Assembly: GCA_050050115.1 (NCBI GenBank) | Contig: JASFUX010000062.1 | Span: 1-14,851, forward strand | From: JASFUX01 sp050050115 | GTDB lineage: Bacteria > Pseudomonadota > Alphaproteobacteria > Caulobacterales > Maricaulaceae | Direction: 5' to 3' | DNA: 14,851 nt | Shown: in pieces, positions 1 through 9,281 of the stretch | Position numbering within the stretch: the first letter of the stretch is position 1 | How the letters are laid out: each line of letters opens with the position of its first letter | The notes under the pieces: generated by a model | What the model saw: the letters and a program-made list of their open reading frames with translations, nothing else | Database searches by the model: none | Told to the model about the DNA's origin: nothing | Translations under genes and position numbers: made by a program

Positions 1-409
1 AAACCGGACTCGTGCGGTTTGCGCCCAACATGGTCGAAGGCGTCGTCACCTACGAGACGACGCTGCTCGTCGACAACACCGAGGGGCTGCTGCGCCCCGG
101 CATGACCGCCAGCGCGACGATCACCGTCGATGAAGTCTCGGGCGCGCTCTTGGTGCCGAACGAGGCGTTTCGCTACGACCCCGACGCGACCGGCGGTTTC
201 GTGGCCACCGGGCCGGGCGAGATCAGGCTGCAAGGCGCCCAGGCGCGCGAGGCGGACGAGGAGGGGCGGCGCGAGATCTGGTTGCTGCGCGACGGCGAGC
301 CGGAGTCCGTTTACGTGACGCCTGGTTCGTCTGACGGGCGGATGACCGCGGTGACCACGGATGAGCTCTCCGAGGGCGATGAAGTCATTCTCTATCGTGA
401 GGAGACCCC

Positions 410-413
<4 letters not shown>
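1..413 (+). CDS. MacA-type efflux periplasmic adaptor subunit, C-terminal part (5' end outside window)
   Basis: This is the C-terminal part of a periplasmic membrane-fusion (adaptor) protein of the HlyD/MacA family. Such proteins link an inner-membrane ABC transporter to an outer-membrane channel. The frame is open to the left edge (first full codon at base 3), so the gene is cut by the window and the GTG at 12 is not a true start. The visible part has the family's late beta-barrel signature: RFAPN...VVTYETTLLVDN, then LLRPGMTASATI and LVPNEAF. It ends in a membrane-proximal domain closing with EGDEVILYREE. An acidic/Arg-rich insertion (about AREADEEGRRE) lies in that last domain. The TGA stop overlaps the GTG start of the ABC ATPase (GTGA), which indicates translational coupling in one pump operon. 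The family call is firm. The exported substrate (macrolide, peptide, lipid or other) cannot be told. Confidence 0.9.
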
Positions 414-2319
<1,906 letters not shown>

Positions 2320-2321
2320 AA

Positions 2322-2347
2322 AAGGCCGCCCGGCGAGGGGCGGCCTT
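2322..2347. terminator. Bidirectional intrinsic terminator between convergent genes
   Basis: A perfect 10-bp inverted repeat, AAGGCCGCCC / GGGCGGCCTT, encloses a six-base loop (GGCGAG). It begins three bases after the permease stop and lies 39 bp beyond the stop of the minus-strand dehydrogenase. On the minus strand the stem runs into TTTT, the better intrinsic-terminator geometry. On the plus strand the stem is preceded by AAAA and has only CTT-type bases after it. It probably ends both convergent transcripts, more efficiently for the dehydrogenase. Confidence 0.8.
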
Positions 2348-2385
2348 CAATTCCGTCTCTTTGAAAATTTGAAGCGGGCCGAACG

Positions 2386-4587
2386 CTACTCCGCGTTTGC
2401 CCGATCGATTACGTAAGCCATGATCGCTTCGGACTCGCCGTCGTCGAGCACCGCCTCGAAGGACACCATGCCGTTGCCGGCCAGCTCGCCGCCGACGACC
2501 ACGGCGTTCCAGGCCGCTTCGTCGAACAGGCGCTGGCTCTGGCGCAGGTCGGGGAAGGTGCCGCCGCTGACCGCGTCGGGGCCGTGGCAGACGCCGCAGT
2601 TCTCTGCGTAGACGGCCGCGCCGGCGGCGATCACTTCGGCCGACGCGGTCGACTCCGGCGGCGTGAAGTCGGCGACATCGGTCTCGGCGCTCGGCATTTC
2701 GCGCGGCAAGGCGCCGCTCGCGCCGAGCTTGAAAACCAGGAGCCGTGAATTGTTCGTAGACAGCGGGTTGGTTTGTCCAATGTCGTTCGCATCATCGCCG
2801 GCGGTCGGCGAGAAGCCGCGGCTGCCCGCAAGCACGGCGACATATTGCTCGCCGTCGATCGAATAGGTCGACGGGGCGGCGACGATGCCGGTCTGGGTCG
2901 GCGTGTTCCAAAGCGTCTCGCCGGTTTCCGCGTCGAAGGCGAGGAAATAGCCGTGTGAATTGCCTTGGAAAACGAGACCGCCAGCGGTCGCTAAGGTGCC
3001 GCCCGTCGTGCCGCCGCCCTCGGGCTCGACGGTCCACGCCGCGCTTTGTGTCACCGGGTCCCAGGCCTGGAGATAGCCGCGGTTGATCCGCGCCGGCGCG
3101 CCGGGCGCGGCGTAGGCCGCCGCGGCGCCCGCGAACGAGATGCCGATGTTCCACCCGATCGGGTTGACCTCGAACTCGGCGGACGGGATCGGCGCGTAGG
3201 CGGAGTTGTTCTGCACTGTCGGCAGATAAACGTATCCGGTCTCCGGGCTGAACGACATCGGATGCCAGTTGTGGGCGCCGAGCGGGGCGGGCGCGACGAC
3301 GGCGGCCTCGCCTGTCTTGTCATAGCGCGCCGCCTCGACCTCGACCGGCCGTCCGGTCTCCATGTCGACGTGCGTCGCCCAGTTGATCGGCGCAAACGTC
3401 TCCGCCGAGATCAGCTCGCCCGTCTCTGCGTCGAGCACGTAGAAAAAGCCGTTCTTCGGCGCCTGCATGACGACCCGGCGGTCTTCACCGTCGATCTCCA
3501 GGTCGGCGACCATGATCGGCTGAGTGGCGGTGTAGTCCCAGGTCTCGCCCGGGGTGGTCTGGTAGTGCCAGACGTATTCGCCGGTGTCGGGCCTGAGCGC
3601 GACGATCGACGAGAGGAACAGGTTGTCCCCGCCGCCGGGGCTCCGGAGCGCCTGGTTCCAGGGGCTGCCGTTGCCGACGCCGATGTAGAGCAGGTCGAGG
3701 TCGACGTCATAGGCCATGCCGTCCCAGACCGTGCCGCCGCCGCCCAGGAACCACCATTCGCCGTTCCAGGTGTCGGCGGCCATCTCCATGGCTTCGTTCT
3801 CAAAACCGTCGGCCGGATTTCCGGGCACGGTGTACCAGCGCCAAGCCTGTTCGCCGGTTTCGGCGTCATAGGCGGTCACATAGCCGCGCACGCCGTATTC
3901 CGCGCCGCCGTTGCCGATCATCACCAGCCCGTCGACGATCCGCGGCACGCCGGTGATGGTGTACGGACGAGACCGGTCCTCGATGGTGTCGATCCGCCAG
4001 ACGACCTCGCCGGTCTCGGCGTCGAGCGCGATCAGCTCGCCGAAAAGGGTGCCGACGTAGACCTTGCCGTCCCAGACCGCGACGCCGCGGTTGACCACGT
4101 CGCAGCAGGCGTTGACGCCGTATTCGCGCGGCACTTCGGGATCAAAGTCCCACAGCGGCGCGCCGGTGGCCGCATCGAACGCCTTCACCATGCTCCACGC
4201 CGTGGTGACGTAGAGCGCGCCGTCGACCACGACAGGCGTCGCCTCTTGGCCCCGCTGGGTGTTCATGTCGGCGTACCAGGCGAGGCCCAGCTCATCGACG
4301 TTGTCGGTGTTGACCGCGTCGAGCGGGGAAAAGCGCTGCTCGTCGTAGGTGCGCGCCGCGGAGAGCCACTGATCCGGCTCCTCGTCCGCGGCGATCAGGC
4401 GGGCCGCGTTCACCTGACCGAAGGCGTGCTCGGGCTGGGCTGCAGCCGCCGGGCTCGCCGTCTCGCCTTCGTTCGCCATTTCAGCCGCGGGCGTCGCCTC
4501 GGCGCGCTCGTCCTCGGCCTCCGGCGCGCAGGCGACCGCTAAAGCGCCGAGCGCAATGCTCGCAAAAAGAGATGATCGGGCCAGCAT
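2386..4587 (-). CDS. PQQ-dependent alcohol dehydrogenase with fused cytochrome c domain (quinohemoprotein), predicted lipoprotein
   Basis: This is a periplasmic quinohemoprotein that oxidises alcohols (or aldehydes) with pyrroloquinoline quinone and passes electrons to its own haem c. Numbering is for the 733-residue form. A signal peptide ends in a plausible lipobox (LAVA-C, Cys20), followed by a roughly 35-residue Ala/Glu-rich linker, so membrane anchoring is likely. The eight-bladed propeller shows about seven A-x-D-x-x-T-G-x-x-x-W-type docking motifs. It has the vicinal disulfide pair Cys161-Cys162 and expected PQQ/Ca2+ ligands Glu230 (GNGGAE), Asn306 (GNGSPWN) and catalytic Asp351 (ETWDY). 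The C-terminal cytochrome has CGVCH (664-668) and a likely axial Met707 (GNGM). I chose ATG at 4587 because GGGGAG lies 8 bases before it; an in-frame ATG at 4605 has no ribosome site. No PQQ biosynthesis gene or partner subunit is in the window. Substrate is unknown. Confidence 0.93.
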   Translation of the reverse strand: MLARSSLFASIALGALAVACAPEAEDERAEATPAAEMANEGETASPAAAAQPEHAFGQVNAARLIAADEEPDQWLSAARTYDEQRFSPLDAVNTDNVDELGLAWYADMNTQRGQEATPVVVDGALYVTTAWSMVKAFDAATGAPLWDFDPEVPREYGVNACCDVVNRGVAVWDGKVYVGTLFGELIALDAETGEVVWRIDTIEDRSRPYTITGVPRIVDGLVMIGNGGAEYGVRGYVTAYDAETGEQAWRWYTVPGNPADGFENEAMEMAADTWNGEWWFLGGGGTVWDGMAYDVDLDLLYIGVGNGSPWNQALRSPGGGDNLFLSSIVALRPDTGEYVWHYQTTPGETWDYTATQPIMVADLEIDGEDRRVVMQAPKNGFFYVLDAETGELISAETFAPINWATHVDMETGRPVEVEAARYDKTGEAAVVAPAPLGAHNWHPMSFSPETGYVYLPTVQNNSAYAPIPSAEFEVNPIGWNIGISFAGAAAAYAAPGAPARINRGYLQAWDPVTQSAAWTVEPEGGGTTGGTLATAGGLVFQGNSHGYFLAFDAETGETLWNTPTQTGIVAAPSTYSIDGEQYVAVLAGSRGFSPTAGDDANDIGQTNPLSTNNSRLLVFKLGASGALPREMPSAETDVADFTPPESTASAEVIAAGAAVYAENCGVCHGPDAVSGGTFPDLRQSQRLFDEAAWNAVVVGGELAGNGMVSFEAVLDDGESEAIMAYVIDRANAE

Positions 4588-4759
4588 GGTGCTCACTCCC
4601 CACATGTGAGTATCGTCAAAAGCGGTTGGGCGCGTTCTTTCCGGCGCGCCCGTTCGCGTCGGCGCACACAGTAGTGCGCGCGCGACGGCTGTCCATCCCC
4701 CTGATTGTTTGGTGTTTCACGCTCCCTGCCACGGCTTGGAGCGGCGGAACGACGCGCGG
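4588..4759 (-). other. Intergenic leader of the PQQ dehydrogenase with two GC hairpins
   Basis: This 172-bp gap separates ugd from the dehydrogenase, both on the minus strand. Two inverted repeats are visible: GCGCAC/GTGCGC (4662-4679, six-base loop) and GGGCGCG/CGCGCCC (4628-4651, ten-base loop). Neither is followed by a proper T run on the minus strand, so a Rho-independent end for ugd is doubtful. They could be a weak attenuator or simply GC-rich sequence. The ribosome-binding site GGGGAG for the dehydrogenase is at about 4596-4601. I see no clear -35/-10 promoter. Confidence 0.35.
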
Positions 4760-6088
4760 CTAAAGCTGTTCGGGCTCGGCGTGTGGCCGACCGACGCTTT
4801 CGTAAACGAAGCCGCGCGAGCGCATGTCGTGGGGCACATAGATGTTGCGCAGGTCGATCAGCGTCTTGCCGCGCATCGTCGAGAGGACGCGGTCGAGATC
4901 GAGCGCGCGGAACTGGTCCCATTCGGTCAAGATCACCACCGCGTCCGCGCCCTCGACGGCGTGGTAGGGGCCGTCGCAGTAGGTGAGGTTGTCGCCCAGG
5001 AGCTTGCGCGCCTCGTCCATGCCTTCGGGATCGAAGGCGCGCACCTGCGCGCCGGCTTCGAGCAGCGCGGGAACGATGACCAGGCTCGGCGCCTCGCGCA
5101 TGTCGTCGGTGTTGGGCTTGAAGGTCAGGCCCAGCACGCCGATCGTCTTGCCGCTGACGTCGCCGTCGAGCGCGGAGACGACCTTCTGCGCCATCTTGCC
5201 TTTACGCGCATCGTTCACCTTGACCACCGTCTCGACGATGTCGAGCGGCGAGCCGGCTTCCTGCGCCGTGCGGGTGAGGGCGAGGGTGTCCTTGGGAAAG
5301 CACGAGCCGCCGTAGCCCGGCCCGGCGTGGAGGAACTTCGCGCCGATCCGCTTGTCGTGCCCGATGCCGCGCGCGACCGCTTGCACGTCCGCGCCGAGCT
5401 GCTCGCAAAGGTCGGCGATCTCGTTGATGAAGGTGATCTTCACCGCCAGGAAGGCGTTGGCGGCGTACTTGATCAGCTCCGACGTGCGCCGCGAGGTGAA
5501 GAGGATCGGCGTCTCATTGAGGAACAAGGGCCGATAGAGTTCGCGCATGACCTCGCGCGCGCGCTCCTCTTCGACGCCGACGACGACGCGGTCGGGCCGC
5601 TTGAAATCCTCGATCGCCGCGCCTTCGCGCAGGAACTCGGGGTTCGAGACCACCGCGAACTCCGCGCCTGGACGAGCCTTGGAGATGATCGCCTCGACCT
5701 CGTCGCCGGTGCCGACGGGCACGGTCGATTTGTTCACCACGACCGTATAGCCGTTCATCACCTTGGCGATCTCTTCAGCCGCCGCGTAGACGTAGGAGAG
5801 ATCCGCAAAGCCGTCGCCGCGCCGGCTGGGCGTGCCCACCGCGATGAAGACCGCGTCGGCGTCGCGCACGGCGTCGGAGAGGTCGGTGGCGAAGTCGAGC
5901 CGGCCTTCGGCCACGTTCTTCGCGACGAGCGCGTCAAGTCCGGGCTCGAAGATCGGAATGCCGCCCGAGCGCAGCGTGTCGATCTTGGACTTATCTTTGT
6001 CGACGCAGGTCACCGTGTGCCCGAAGTCGGCGAAGCAGGCCCCCGAAACGAGACCGACATAACCCGTTCCGATCATTGCGACGCGCAT
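4760..6088 (-). CDS. ugd: UDP-glucose 6-dehydrogenase
   Basis: This enzyme oxidises UDP-glucose to UDP-glucuronate with two NAD+ in the cytoplasm, supplying uronic acids for exopolysaccharide, capsule or LPS. The 442 residues match the usual bacterial length. An N-terminal Rossmann fold opens with MIGTGYVGL (5-13). The middle dimerisation region carries NPEFLREG (149-156) and ELIKYAANAF (204-213, conserved Lys207). The catalytic cysteine is Cys263 in GYGGSCFPKD, with Asp267 after it. The C-terminal UDP-binding domain begins around GLTFKPNTDDMREAP. The ATG at 6088 is preceded by AGGAG at seven bases. The mutase gene ends 46 bp upstream on the same strand, so the two are probably co-transcribed. 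A related UDP-sugar dehydrogenase (such as UDP-ManNAc dehydrogenase) is less likely given the family motifs. Confidence 0.95.
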   Translation of the reverse strand: MRVAMIGTGYVGLVSGACFADFGHTVTCVDKDKSKIDTLRSGGIPIFEPGLDALVAKNVAEGRLDFATDLSDAVRDADAVFIAVGTPSRRGDGFADLSYVYAAAEEIAKVMNGYTVVVNKSTVPVGTGDEVEAIISKARPGAEFAVVSNPEFLREGAAIEDFKRPDRVVVGVEEERAREVMRELYRPLFLNETPILFTSRRTSELIKYAANAFLAVKITFINEIADLCEQLGADVQAVARGIGHDKRIGAKFLHAGPGYGGSCFPKDTLALTRTAQEAGSPLDIVETVVKVNDARKGKMAQKVVSALDGDVSGKTIGVLGLTFKPNTDDMREAPSLVIVPALLEAGAQVRAFDPEGMDEARKLLGDNLTYCDGPYHAVEGADAVVILTEWDQFRALDLDRVLSTMRGKTLIDLRNIYVPHDMRSRGFVYESVGRPHAEPEQL

Positions 6089-6134
6089 TGCAGCGCTCCT
6101 TTACTTGACGCCGGGGGGAGGGTCGGCCCGGGCG

Positions 6135-7652
6135 CTACAGCTTCTGGTCGAAGGCGCCGACTTCGGAGTGGTCGGCCAGTCTTGTCTCGATGTCGGCGAA
6201 CATCGCCCGCATAATATCTTCCGATGTCGGACTTTCAACGACGACCACCAGCGAGGGTTTGTTCGATGAGGCGCGCACCAGTCCCCAGGTGCCGTCTTCG
6301 AGCACCACGCGCGCGCCGTTAACCGTGACCACGTCCTTGATCGGTTGGCCGAGGATCTTCGCGCCGTCACGCTGTAGGCCCAGATAAGTCTCGGTCATCG
6401 CTTCGACGACGCCGTATTTCTTCTCGTCGGCGCATTCGGGAGCCATTGTCGGGGACGACCAGGTGGTCGGCAGTGAGCGCCGCAGATCGCTCATCGACTT
6501 GCCCGGATTGCGCTCGAGCATGCGCAGGACGGCTGCCGCCGCCGCGATGCCGTCGTCGTAGCCCCGGCCGAACGGCGGCTGGAAGAAGTAGTGGCCGGAC
6601 TTCTCAAAGCCCGCGACCGCGCCAAGCTCTTTGGCGCGGCGCTTGATGTAGGAGTGGCCGGTTTTCCAGTAGACGGTTTTCGCGCCCGCCGCTTGAAGCT
6701 CGGGGTCGGTCTCGAAGAGGGCCGTGGACTTGACGTCGACGACGAAGCTCGCGCCGGGGTGCTGGGCGGCGAAATCGCGTGCGAGGAGCACGCCGACCTT
6801 GTCGGCGTAGATCGAGACGCCCTCGTCGTCGACCACGCCGCAGCGGTCGCCGTCGCCGTCGAAGGCGAGGCCGACGTCCGCGCCGTGCTCTTTGACGGCC
6901 TTCTCCAGCTCGCCGAGCATTTCGAGGTCTTCAGGGTTCGGATTGTAGCGCGGGAAGGAATGATCGAGTGCGCAGTCAAGCTCGATCACCTCTGCGCCAA
7001 GGCGGCGCAGGGCTTCGGGCGCGAAGGCGCCCGCGGTGCCGTTGCCGCAGGCCGCGACGGCTTTGAGCGGCCGGGTGAGCTTCGGGCCGGAGGAAACGTC
7101 CGCAATGTAGCGTTCTCTGACCCCGTCGACGCGCTCGTAAGCGCCGCCGGGGCGCGGCTCGGCCGTTCCTGAAAGGACGATCTCTTTTAGCCGGCTCATA
7201 TCGTCGGGGCCGAACGTCAGCGGACGCTCGACGCCCATCTTCACGCCGGTCCAGCCGTTCTCGTTGTGGCTGGCGGTGACCATCGCCACGCACGGCGCGT
7301 CGAGGTCGAACTGGGCGAAATAGGCGGTCGGCGAGAGCGCCAGGCCGATGTCGAGAATCTTCGCGCCGCCGGACATCAGCCCGAGCATCAGCGCCTGCTT
7401 GATCGACAGCGAGTAGGACCGGTAGTCGTGGCCGACGACGAAGGTCGGCTCGACGCCCTTCTCAAAGGCGATCGCGGCGAGGCCTTGGCCGAGCGCCTGA
7501 ACGCCGACCAGATTGAGCTCCGGAGCGCGGTCCGAGCCGGCGTGGCCGAACCACCAGCGCGCGTCATATTCGCGAAATCCCGCGGGCTTGATCAGCGCTT
7601 CGGTCTCAAAAGCGAGGGTGTTGGCGGCGATATCCGCCCGCGGCTTTGTCAT
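6135..7652 (-). CDS. Phosphomannomutase/phosphoglucomutase
   Basis: This alpha-D-phosphohexomutase interconverts the 6- and 1-phosphates of mannose and/or glucose, giving precursors of GDP-mannose and UDP-glucose. The four family sites are intact in 505 residues: phosphoserine loop TASHN (126-130, Ser128), metal-binding DGDGDR (265-270), sugar-binding FEKSGHYFF (349-357), and the C-terminal phosphate-binding segment around RASSNKPS. It is somewhat longer than many bacterial AlgC/PgmG proteins. Sequence alone does not fix the glucose/mannose preference. It sits just upstream of ugd, so a shared role in making UDP-glucose and then UDP-glucuronate is the simplest reading. No strong ribosome-binding site precedes the ATG at 7652 (only GAAAGA about ten bases away), but there is no better in-frame start nearby. 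It is divergent from the ompA-like gene. Confidence 0.93.
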   Translation of the reverse strand: MTKPRADIAANTLAFETEALIKPAGFREYDARWWFGHAGSDRAPELNLVGVQALGQGLAAIAFEKGVEPTFVVGHDYRSYSLSIKQALMLGLMSGGAKILDIGLALSPTAYFAQFDLDAPCVAMVTASHNENGWTGVKMGVERPLTFGPDDMSRLKEIVLSGTAEPRPGGAYERVDGVRERYIADVSSGPKLTRPLKAVAACGNGTAGAFAPEALRRLGAEVIELDCALDHSFPRYNPNPEDLEMLGELEKAVKEHGADVGLAFDGDGDRCGVVDDEGVSIYADKVGVLLARDFAAQHPGASFVVDVKSTALFETDPELQAAGAKTVYWKTGHSYIKRRAKELGAVAGFEKSGHYFFQPPFGRGYDDGIAAAAAVLRMLERNPGKSMSDLRRSLPTTWSSPTMAPECADEKKYGVVEAMTETYLGLQRDGAKILGQPIKDVVTVNGARVVLEDGTWGLVRASSNKPSLVVVVESPTSEDIMRAMFADIETRLADHSEVGAFDQKL

Positions 7653-8085
7653 GGGGAGTGTCTTTCAAGATGCGCGCAACGCGTCTTACCCGCCGCCGCT
7701 TGGGTTCTCAAGCCAGGCGCTGCGCGCGGTTGGTGTGTTTCCTCATAGGTTTGCGCCGCCTACGAATGGCCCGAATCGGCTCTGGCGAGGGCGTTTAGTG
7801 GTTTTCCTGCAACGATCAGGCCGCCGCATCGCCTAGTGCGAGCCCGATCGGTTTTGCCTGTTGGGCTGACGGGGTAATGTTCGCTCCCGATATGATCAGC
7901 GGGCGCCGTAAGGCGCGCATAGTGTTGAGGACGGTGCGGATGTCGTTGAGCCGTTCGCTAAGAGCGAGCGGATCGCCTCGACGGGGGAGAGGCGGCGATT
8001 GACCAAGCCGAGGATCAGAAGCGATCATCGTGTTAAATATCAGCCTAAGCGCTGCGAGTGGCGCAGGCGCCAGGAAGGGGAAGTC
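7653..8085. other. 433-bp divergent intergenic region with a run of hairpins
   Basis: This gap lies between the mutase (minus) and the ompA-like gene (plus) and must hold promoters for both. I see no credible gene in it; the open frames that cross it are extensions or shadows of neighbouring genes. Three compact stem-loops lie in series on the plus strand. They are GCGCC-GTAA-GGCGC (7903-7916, a GNRA-type loop), a 9-bp stem with one G-U pair and an AAG loop (7951-7971), and CGCCTC/GAGGCG with a nine-base loop (7974-7994). A TTGACC at 7999-8004 and an AT-rich TGTTAAATAT at 8031-8040 could be promoter parts, but their spacing (28 bp) does not fit one sigma-70 promoter. None of the stems is followed by a T run. 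Confidence 0.5.
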
Positions 8086-9138
8086 ATGAACAAGAAGGTG
8101 CTGGCTGCGGCGAGTCTCGCCGCGATGGTCGCCGCTCCGGCGGTCGCCCAAGACGGGGCGTTCTATTTCAAGGGCGGTCTGGGTTACGGCATGCCGACCG
8201 AGGCCGACGTCGTTCGGCCCACCGGCGACGGCGAGATCGATTTCAAGGGAGACCTGCGCTACATGCTCGGCGCCGGCTACGATTTCTCCAACAACTGGCG
8301 GATTGATCTCGATGTCGTGCGGCGCAGCAACGACGGCGGCCAAGTCGACGACGGTTCGCCGACTTCGACCGAGATCCGCAGCACGGCGGTGATGCTCAAC
8401 GCCATCTACGACCTCGACCGGTTCTCCCGGTTCACGCCGTACCTCGGTGCGGGCGTCGGCTTGCCGATGCTCGACGGCGAGCTTGTGGGCGCGGCCTATG
8501 GTCCGCACCCGGCCATCAGCGAGAAAGTCGACGGGCATGAAGTCGGCGGCGATCTTGCCTGGCAAGGCCTCGCGGGCGTGTCGTTCGATCTGAACGACCG
8601 GCTCACCGCGGATCTTGAGTATCGCTACATCGACCTGGGTGATCTGGAAGGCACGGGCTTCGATTTCGAAGACGTCGAGAGCCACGACATTCTCTTCGGC
8701 CTGCGTCTGGCGCTCGGCCAACCGGCTCCGGCCCCTGCGCCGGCGCCCGCGCCGCCGCCTGCGGCTCCGGCGCAGCAGCCCGCGGCGGTCGCCGCGTGCG
8801 AGGACGTCGAGTTCATCGTCTACTTCGGCTGGGACGAATCTTCGCTGACCAGCCAGGCGACCCAGACGATCGCGACGGCGGCCCAGCGGGCCCAGACCTG
8901 CGACATCACGCGGGTGTCGATCGAAGGCCACACCGACAGCTCCGGCGATGCAGGCTACAACGTGCGTCTGTCCGAGCGTCGGGCCCGGGTCGTGCGCGAC
9001 GAGCTGGTGCGCCGCGGCGTGCCGGCAAGCGTGATTGCGATCGAAGCGCGCGGGGAAAGCGATCCCGCCGTCGCCACCGGCGACAACGTGCGCGAACCGC
9101 AAAACCGCCGGTCAGAAGTGGTCATCGTCGTCCAGTAG
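8086..9138 (+). CDS. OmpA-family outer membrane protein with peptidoglycan-binding domain
   Basis: This is an outer-membrane beta-barrel that tethers the outer membrane to peptidoglycan. The 350-residue protein has a signal peptide (MNKKVLAAASLAAM..., cleavage expected after AVA at 19-21), an OmpA-like barrel (about 22-210, with FTPYLGAGVG and ADLEYRYIDLG) and a Pro/Ala linker (212-236). The C-terminal OmpA domain contains EGHTDSSG and RLSERRA. Asp284 and Arg299 have the spacing of the diaminopimelate-binding Asp/Arg pair of this family. Cys238 and Cys272 may form a disulfide. I chose ATG at 8086: it follows AGGAAGGGG and yields a proper signal peptide. The frame is open 87 bp further upstream, but that extension would bury the signal. 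It is monocistronic, with a strong terminator 28 bp after the stop. High expression is likely but not shown. Confidence 0.93.
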   Translation: MNKKVLAAASLAAMVAAPAVAQDGAFYFKGGLGYGMPTEADVVRPTGDGEIDFKGDLRYMLGAGYDFSNNWRIDLDVVRRSNDGGQVDDGSPTSTEIRSTAVMLNAIYDLDRFSRFTPYLGAGVGLPMLDGELVGAAYGPHPAISEKVDGHEVGGDLAWQGLAGVSFDLNDRLTADLEYRYIDLGDLEGTGFDFEDVESHDILFGLRLALGQPAPAPAPAPAPPPAAPAQQPAAVAACEDVEFIVYFGWDESSLTSQATQTIATAAQRAQTCDITRVSIEGHTDSSGDAGYNVRLSERRARVVRDELVRRGVPASVIAIEARGESDPAVATGDNVREPQNRRSEVVIVVQ

Positions 9139-9166
9139 CGACAGAGCGCTTCCAGCCTATCTGATG

Positions 9167-9198
9167 AACGGCCCGACTGTCTCAGTCGGGCCGTTTTT
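9167..9198 (+). terminator. Strong intrinsic terminator after the ompA-like gene
   Basis: A perfect 13-bp stem (AACGGCCCGACTG / CAGTCGGGCCGTT) with a three-base loop (TCT) runs directly into a T run (TTTTT at 9194-9198). This is textbook Rho-independent geometry and isolates the ompA-like transcript from the PLP-enzyme gene that begins 84 bp downstream. Confidence 0.93.
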
Positions 9199-9281
9199 CG
9201 TTCGGCGGCTTCGTGCTTGACCCGCTCCTGCGGCGGGCGGAGAACTCAGGGCAACCTCACCCCAATCGCGGGAGCCCTCCC

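Noticed and set aside
3046..4542. Long plus-strand open frame (498 codons) opposite the PQQ dehydrogenase
   Set aside because: The minus-strand gene has complete family motifs; the opposite frame is Arg/Val/Asp-rich with no domain.
4709..6214. Long plus-strand open frame (501 codons) opposite ugd
   Set aside because: Shadow of ugd; no family features and it runs through the ugd start region.
8033..8048. CtrA-like site (TTAA ... CTAA) upstream of the ompA-like gene
   Set aside because: The spacing is eight rather than seven bases and the second half-site has a mismatch, so it does not meet the known TTAA-N7-TTAA pattern.
8720..8795. GC-rich repetitive stretch
   Set aside because: It simply encodes the Pro/Ala linker of the OmpA-family protein; not a mobile or regulatory repeat.
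7816..9102. Long minus-strand open frame (428 codons) opposite the ompA-like gene and running into the intergenic region
   Set aside because: The plus strand holds a clear OmpA protein with signal peptide and terminator; the minus frame has no motif or start signal.
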